A stretch of DNA of 10,018 nt from Aphodomonas sp964553125 (GTDB lineage Bacteria; Bacillota; Clostridia; Christensenellales; Aristaeellaceae), in assembly GCA_964553125.1 (NCBI GenBank), contig CAZKJW010000086.1:1-10018 (forward strand), read 5' to 3'. Made by a program: the position numbers and the translations under genes. The notes beneath the pieces were generated by a model that was not told the origin of the DNA, did not search any database, and worked only from the letters and a program-made list of their open reading frames with translations. The first letter of the stretch is position 1. Each line of letters starts with the position of its first letter. Positions 6,623-10,018 of the stretch are shown one piece after another.

Positions 6623-6623
6623 A

Positions 6624-6629
6624 AGGAGG
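6624..6629 (+). promoter_or_regulatory. Ribosome binding site that sets the GTG start of the HxlR gene
   Basis: AGGAGG lies 7 nt before the GTG at 6637. The same frame is open back to an ATG at 6457, but that start would lie inside the opposite flavoprotein gene, lacks a ribosome site, and would add 60 residues unlike the family. Confidence 0.85.
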
Positions 6630-6636
6630 CTGCATC

Positions 6637-6972
6637 GTGAATCTGCCCGCGTGCCCCGTCGAGACGACGCTTCTGATGATCGGCGACAAATGGAAGACGC
6701 TGATCCTGCGCGATTTGATGAACGGAACCAAGCGCTTTGGCGAGCTGAAAAAATCCATCGGGAGCGTATCGCAGAAAGTCCTCACCGCGCAGCTGCGCGA
6801 CATGGAGGCCAAGGGGCTGCTGACGCGAAAGGTTTACGCGGAGGTTCCGCCGCGCGTGGAGTATACGCTCACAGACATTGGCTATAGCCTCAGACCGGTG
6901 CTGGAGGTCATGTGCGCATGGGGCGAGGGCTATCAGGCGCGCATGAAGCAGTGCGGCGAGCAAGAGGAATAA
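6637..6972 (+). CDS. HxlR-family winged-helix transcriptional regulator
   Basis: 111 residues, the normal size for this DNA-binding family. The family pattern is complete: CPVETTLLMIGDKWK (residues 6-20), RFGELKKSIGSVSQKVLT (33-50) as the recognition helix region, LRDMEAKGLLTRKVY (53-67), then the wing EVPPRVEYTLTDIG (69-82) and a C-terminal dimer helix. Cys6 is at the position of the N-terminal cysteine used for redox or quinone sensing in YodB/HypR-type members, so a thiol-based switch is plausible (inference). Its divergent neighbour is a flavin-binding oxidoreductase-like gene that it probably represses or activates through the inverted repeat at 6581-6592. It is rightward and appears to be monocistronic. 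Confidence 0.92.
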   Translation: MNLPACPVETTLLMIGDKWKTLILRDLMNGTKRFGELKKSIGSVSQKVLTAQLRDMEAKGLLTRKVYAEVPPRVEYTLTDIGYSLRPVLEVMCAWGEGYQARMKQCGEQEE

Positions 6973-6990
6973 GCCGTTTATGGACGCATG

Positions 6991-7042
6991 AAGCCGGCCG
7001 ACGGGAACGCTTCGCATCAGAGGCGCGAACGCGGCTTTTTTT
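6991..7042 (+). terminator. Possible terminator after the HxlR gene
   Basis: AAGCCG (6991-6996) can pair with CGGCTT (7032-7037), and seven Ts end at 7042. The outer stem is only 6 bp with a long, partly structured loop, so this is weaker than the other terminators in the window. Its place 20-70 bp after the stop and its good T-run support it. Confidence 0.4.
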
Positions 7043-7191
7043 GTGCGCGGGAGGGGTTCGGAAGGCTGTGTATTCTTCCGCGAAAGCGGCGAAGAAAAAG
7101 CACGCTGTGACGCGGCAAAAAACGCGGGAAACGCGCCCGCGCGTTTTGAAAATTTAGGGGAATAAACACATTAAAAATGATATTTTCATAA

Positions 7192-7205
7192 TGGAATCGG
7201 TTTCC
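7192..7205 (+). promoter_or_regulatory. Catabolite-response (cre) or LacI-type operator candidate
   Basis: TGGAATCGGTTTCC matches 12 of 14 positions of the CcpA cre pattern TGWAANCGNTNWCA, including the central CG; the mismatches are at positions 3 and 14. It lies just upstream of the predicted promoter of a gene with a starch-binding signature, which makes carbon-source control reasonable. A LacI paralogue is an equally possible binder. Confidence 0.35.
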
Positions 7206-7213
7206 TTTTTCGC

Positions 7214-7242
7214 TTTTAACCTCCTTTTTGGCACGATATACT
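7214..7242 (+). promoter_or_regulatory. Weak predicted promoter of the chimeric gene
   Basis: TATACT at 7237-7242 is a good -10, but the -35 region 17 bp upstream (TTTTAA) is poor, as expected for an activated promoter. The leader would be about 40 nt, ending in AGGAGG (7274-7279), 8 nt before the ATG at 7288. Confidence 0.3.
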
Positions 7243-7287
7243 TGAATTACAGAGTTACCGTTCAAGCGCAAGAAGGAGGAAACACCG

Positions 7288-7889
7288 ATGAAGAAACTGG
7301 TTGCTTTGCTGCTGTGCATCATGCTGCTGCCCGTCCTGCCCGCAGCGGCGGAGGAAGCGGAAATGCTGCTTGTGTATGCGAATGTCCCCGCCGACTGGAC
7401 GTGGCCCTGCATGTGGGCGTGGAGCGCCGACGGGCATGGCCGGGCGATCCGATGGAGCCTGCCCCCGCGAACGAGAGCTGGTATTACATCTATCTGCCCG
7501 CCGGAATGGAAAGCGTCATCATCAACGCCAACGACGGCGCGGGGCTGATCCGGCAGGCGGTTTCCATCACGCTGCCGTGCCTGAAGCCGAGACCGCAGGC
7601 GGTGACCTGCGCGAACAACCCGATTGCCTTGGGGTTCATGCAGGCGCTTCAGGCGAAGGGCATCCGCGTGCCGGAGGAGCTGGCGCTGATCACGTTCGAT
7701 TCCTATCCCTTCTCCCTGTTTACCGACCCGCCGATGACCGTTGTGGACGTCAACATGTATGAGATGGGGCAGGAGGCGGGGCGGCTCGTGCTGCAAAAAC
7801 TGCGCCATCCGGCGACGCAGATTCAGACCTACATCACCACGCCGACGCTTGTATACACAGGAGCCACCGCGCCGCACGCCGCAGGGTGA
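7288..7889 (+). pseudogene. Frameshifted chimera: signal peptide and CBM26-like starch-binding fragment joined to a LacI-family C-terminal remnant
   Basis: The start is well formed: AGGAGG 8 nt before the ATG, then a signal peptide (MKKLVALLLCIMLL..PAAAEEAE). The next residues, LLVYANVPADWTWPCMWAW, look like the opening of a CBM26 starch-binding domain. At about 7435 the match leaves this frame and resumes at 7437 in another as WPGDPMEPAPANESWYYIYL followed by VIINANDG, the second half of such a domain. In the original frame translation stops at 7548. The resumed frame then becomes LacI-like: PRPQAVTCANNPIALGFMQA, GIRVPEELALITFD, MYEMGQEAGRLVL, TTPTLVYTGAT, stopping at 7889. There is no DNA-binding domain and no first half of the LacI sensor domain. 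In related domains about six residues lie between DG and WPG; losing 16 nt would explain the shift (inference). An assembly join in the raw data is the main alternative. Confidence 0.7.
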
Positions 7890-7920
7890 AACAAGGCGGC
7901 GCAGCGCAACAGAAAAGAAA

Positions 7921-7957
7921 AGCCGGGAATCGGGGCAGAGCCCTGTGATTCCCGGCT
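7921..7957. terminator. Bidirectional intrinsic terminator between converging genes
   Basis: AGCCGGGAATC (7921-7931) pairs perfectly with GATTCCCGGCT (7947-7957), with an inner GGGC/GCCC stem. Rightward it is followed by GAATTTTTATTATT, leftward by TTTTCTTTTC, so it can end both the rightward chimera (stop at 7889) and the leftward GH5 gene (stop at 8063). The 105 bp between it and the GH5 stop hold no gene. Confidence 0.85.
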
Positions 7958-8062
7958 GAATTTTTATTATTGTCGCCCGCCCGATGCACGCAGAAATGCG
8001 CGGACAGGGACGGCGCTTTTTTCGGCGGCAGGGCCGCCCGATTTCTTTGCGAAAGGCGCAGC

Positions 8063-10018
8063 TTATTTCATGTGCCGCTGATAGACTTCCATCAGGCCGA
8101 CGTCGATCATCCAGTTTTCCGAGACCAGCTGGTATTGAGCGCCCCGGCGCAGCGCCATGTCTTCCTGCCACATGATGGCCCATTCGCATTCGCGATGATC
8201 CATCACGGGGCCGAAGTTGCCGTACCACGAGCACCACGGAATGCCGTATTCATCCAGCACGGAGAGGAAATCCTCCGCTGCTGCGAGAGTCGCCTGATAA
8301 TCGATGGTTTCGTTGAAGCCGAATTCCTGCACCATGACCAGCGTTCCGGTTTGCTCCGTAAGCTCCCGGTAGGGGCGCAGCAGATCCTCAAGCCATTCGC
8401 GCGTGCGGAGAATCAGCGTGCCGTCTTTCTCGGCGGAAAGCCCGCCGTTTTCATCGATGAGCAGGGTGGGCACGGTTTCGTCCGGAGCGACGCCGAAATC
8501 GGAATTGACCTTCACGGTGTATGCGTCGGTTTCAACGCTGAGGTTCCTGATGTCGTACCAGCAGCCGCCTTCCTGCACCAGCTGGATTTGTCCGCAAGCT
8601 TCCGGCAATTCGCATTCGAGCATAATGCCGTCATACTGCCGGTACTCGCCCTCCGTGCCTTCCTCATAGATGCTGTGGCAGCCGTTTTCGCCGATCGCTT
8701 CCGTGCCCGCCGCGACGCTGGCGACGGTTTTCCCGTCTGCATTCAGGCAGAATGTGCTGTCTCCCTGTACGGACTCCAGCTTGGCGGCGATTTTTGTTCC
8801 CGCGGGGAAGTCGCCTTTCAGCGTGAGGACGCCGTTGTCCTTGTGAACGAAGAGGTTGATCATAAAGATCGGCCATTGGGTTGTGCCGTCGCCCAGAAAG
8901 TAGGGGTGAAGTGTCTGCACAATCTGTGCGTCAGCCAGCCCTTTCACCTGAACGCCGTCCAGACTGGCGGGCGTGTCGATGAAAATCAGCCTGTCCGGGG
9001 TAACGCTCCGGATTGCGTCGATCGCCTTGCGCATGACTGCGGAATAAACCTCATCGGGCAGCTCGCCGTCCGCGCCGCGCGGCTCGTTCAGCAGGTTAAA
9101 GCTGAGCAGATTGGAAGGAACGTCCTTGTAGTATTCCGCGAGAAAACGCCAGAACGCGGTGAAATGCTCCTGTGTTTCTTCGTCGTACCAGAGAGTGATC
9201 GCTGAATCCTCGCCGGCCGTGTTGAAACCGGGCATGTCATGCAGATCAAAGCAGACGTGAATGCCCGCATCGGCGCAGTATTCAATCAGATCGTCCATCG
9301 TTTCCAGATAAGCAGAATTGACAAGGCTCGCGTCGCTGCCCTTGAAGATTGCGCGGGAGTCCAGCGGCGCGCGGACAAAGTTGAACCCCAGCGCGCTCAG
9401 CACCTCAACGCCTTCTTTTTCATAGAGCAGCCCCGCGCCGTGATAGGCATTCCAGTAGCCCGGGCCGATGGAATAGCCCCTCCACGCAGGAATCTGCTGC
9501 CACGAAACGGACGGCATCGTTTTTCCGGCGGCGATTGCCGCCTCTGAAACCGTACAGGCGGCCTCTGCGGCGGGCGTATATTTAGCGAAACGCGCATTTT
9601 CATACAGGCGCTCCACTGCACGGATCGCATCGCCCCGCAGCATCGCGCTGCTGAGGTTGAGCGAGTATCTCTCGTCATAGTCAAAATAAGTTTTTCCGTT
9701 TGCGAAGGACATGTATTCCACAAAACGCTTCGCGTTGTCTGCGTAATCAAACTCGCATCGCCATGTGTAACGCTCGGAGTTTGCAAGCGTTTCATTATAG
9801 TAAGGCTTTGAAATATCGGGCAGCAGCGGATAGTCCCATGTCAGACCCTCAAAAAAGTCCACGTCGTCGGCAATCAGGTCTTCCAGCGGGATGTTGTATT
9901 GGTAGCCGATGGCGTCTACTCCGCAGCATTCTGCGGCGTAAAGCAGAACCAGCGCGCCTTCCTGCCGGCACATCAGCGCGTCCGCATTGCGATAGTTTTC
10001 GGAAGCGCTCTCCCAAGC
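8063..10018 (-). CDS. Glycoside hydrolase family 5 (cellulase-like), S-layer-homology-like N-terminal motifs, 5' end outside window
   Basis: A retaining endo-glycanase of the GH5 type, probably surface-attached; the exact substrate (beta-glucan, mannan or other) cannot be read. The frame stays open to the window edge, so this is the last 651 residues; an ATG at 9973 is internal. Residues here count from 10018. Conserved GH5 residues: Arg216 (FVRAPLD), His260 (FDLHDMPG), Asn311 and acid/base Glu312 (LNEPRG), His371/Tyr373 (LHPYF), nucleophile Glu565 (VQEFGF), Trp595/Trp598 (WCSWYG). About 190 residues separate HPY from the nucleophile, far more than usual, and hold a beta-rich extra module (about 395-540). 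Before the catalytic domain, MCRQEGALVLLYAA (16-29) and MLRGDAIRAVERLYE (about 125) resemble S-layer-homology helices (tentative). It ends ahead of the terminator at 7921-7957. Its promoter is outside the window. Confidence 0.9.
   Translation of the reverse strand, partial: AWESASENYRNADALMCRQEGALVLLYAAECCGVDAIGYQYNIPLEDLIADDVDFFEGLTWDYPLLPDISKPYYNETLANSERYTWRCEFDYADNAKRFVEYMSFANGKTYFDYDERYSLNLSSAMLRGDAIRAVERLYENARFAKYTPAAEAACTVSEAAIAAGKTMPSVSWQQIPAWRGYSIGPGYWNAYHGAGLLYEKEGVEVLSALGFNFVRAPLDSRAIFKGSDASLVNSAYLETMDDLIEYCADAGIHVCFDLHDMPGFNTAGEDSAITLWYDEETQEHFTAFWRFLAEYYKDVPSNLLSFNLLNEPRGADGELPDEVYSAVMRKAIDAIRSVTPDRLIFIDTPASLDGVQVKGLADAQIVQTLHPYFLGDGTTQWPIFMINLFVHKDNGVLTLKGDFPAGTKIAAKLESVQGDSTFCLNADGKTVASVAAGTEAIGENGCHSIYEEGTEGEYRQYDGIMLECELPEACGQIQLVQEGGCWYDIRNLSVETDAYTVKVNSDFGVAPDETVPTLLIDENGGLSAEKDGTLILRTREWLEDLLRPYRELTEQTGTLVMVQEFGFNETIDYQATLAAAEDFLSVLDEYGIPWCSWYGNFGPVMDHRECEWAIMWQEDMALRRGAQYQLVSENWMIDVGLMEVYQRHMK

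Larger units (their letters stand above)
7043..7287. other. Gene-free upstream region of the chimeric gene
   Basis: There is no gene between 6973 and 7287. Seen here: a 6-bp inverted repeat CGGAAG/CTTCCG (7059-7080); a larger imperfect hairpin with arms AAAACGCGGG (7119-7128) and CCCGCGCGTTTT (7136-7147), which read leftward is followed by a run of six Ts (7122-7117); an AT-rich stretch at 7144-7190; a cre-like site at 7192-7205; and a weak promoter. After the AT-rich stretch the layout is that of a regulated rightward promoter region. Confidence 0.5.

Noticed and set aside
6457..6636. Longer ATG start for the HxlR regulator
   Set aside because: It would overlap the start of the divergent flavoprotein gene, cover both promoters, and add 60 residues not found in the family. 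The GTG at 6637 has AGGAGG at ideal spacing.
8015..8040. GGCGGC/GCCGCC hairpin downstream of the GH5 stop as a terminator
   Set aside because: The T-run lies before the stem on the plus strand, and leftward the stem is followed by As. The functional terminator is the one at 7921-7957.
7017..8237. Leftward open frame of 406 codons across the chimeric gene
   Set aside because: It begins inside the GH5 gene in another frame, crosses the bidirectional terminator, and shows no domain.
7970..9205. Rightward open frame of 411 codons
   Set aside because: It is antisense to the GH5 catalytic domain, with no ribosome site and no domain.
1..10018. CRISPR array, tRNA, rRNA or insertion sequence
   Set aside because: I found no regularly spaced repeats, no tRNA-like cloverleaf or rRNA core sequence, and no transposase or terminal inverted repeats.

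Overview
The window looks like chromosome from an anaerobic, fairly GC-rich Firmicute of the gut or rumen (Clostridia in the broad sense). Three things point there: strong AGGAGG ribosome sites in front of almost every gene, the domain style of the signalling proteins (HD-GYP plus GGDEF, with a cysteine-rich sensory module), and surface carbohydrate genes (a GH5 enzyme with S-layer-homology-like motifs and a CBM26-like fragment). A Christensenellales/Aristaeellaceae-type host is only a guess from style.

Positions 1-5905 hold one leftward signalling operon. A good sigma-A promoter (TTGACG, 17 bp, TATGAT) sits at 5905-5877. It is followed by a leader of about 105 nt with a terminator-like hairpin and a competing fold. 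Three genes follow: a REC / HD-GYP / PAS-like / Cys-rich / GGDEF protein (5765-3405), a free-standing HPt protein (3401-3051), and a very long soluble hybrid histidine kinase (2948 to beyond position 1). Together they can form a complete phosphorelay: kinase His613, kinase REC Asp908, HPt His60, output REC Asp62. Its output protein appears able both to make and to degrade cyclic di-GMP. The kinase has no stop inside the window, and long open frames on the opposite strand can hide it.

Positions 6078-6972 hold a compact divergent pair: a leftward pyridoxamine-phosphate-oxidase-like flavoprotein gene and a rightward HxlR-type regulator with a GTG start. Their predicted promoters face each other and share the same -10 bases. 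A perfect inverted repeat lies on the -35 of the flavoprotein promoter, as expected for redox or electrophile control by the HxlR protein.

Positions 7192-7957 hold a broken, chimeric gene. A well-formed start (ribosome site, signal peptide, first half of a CBM26-like starch-binding domain) loses frame near 7435. In the new frame the CBM continues briefly and then runs into the C-terminal part of a LacI-family sugar regulator. A catabolite-control-like site lies upstream. A bidirectional terminator at 7921-7957 ends this region and the converging GH5 gene.

Positions 8063-10018 hold the C-terminal 651 residues of a leftward GH5 glycoside hydrolase. All the usual GH5 active-site residues are visible, with a large extra module between the HPY motif and the nucleophile. 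Its N-terminus lies beyond the window.
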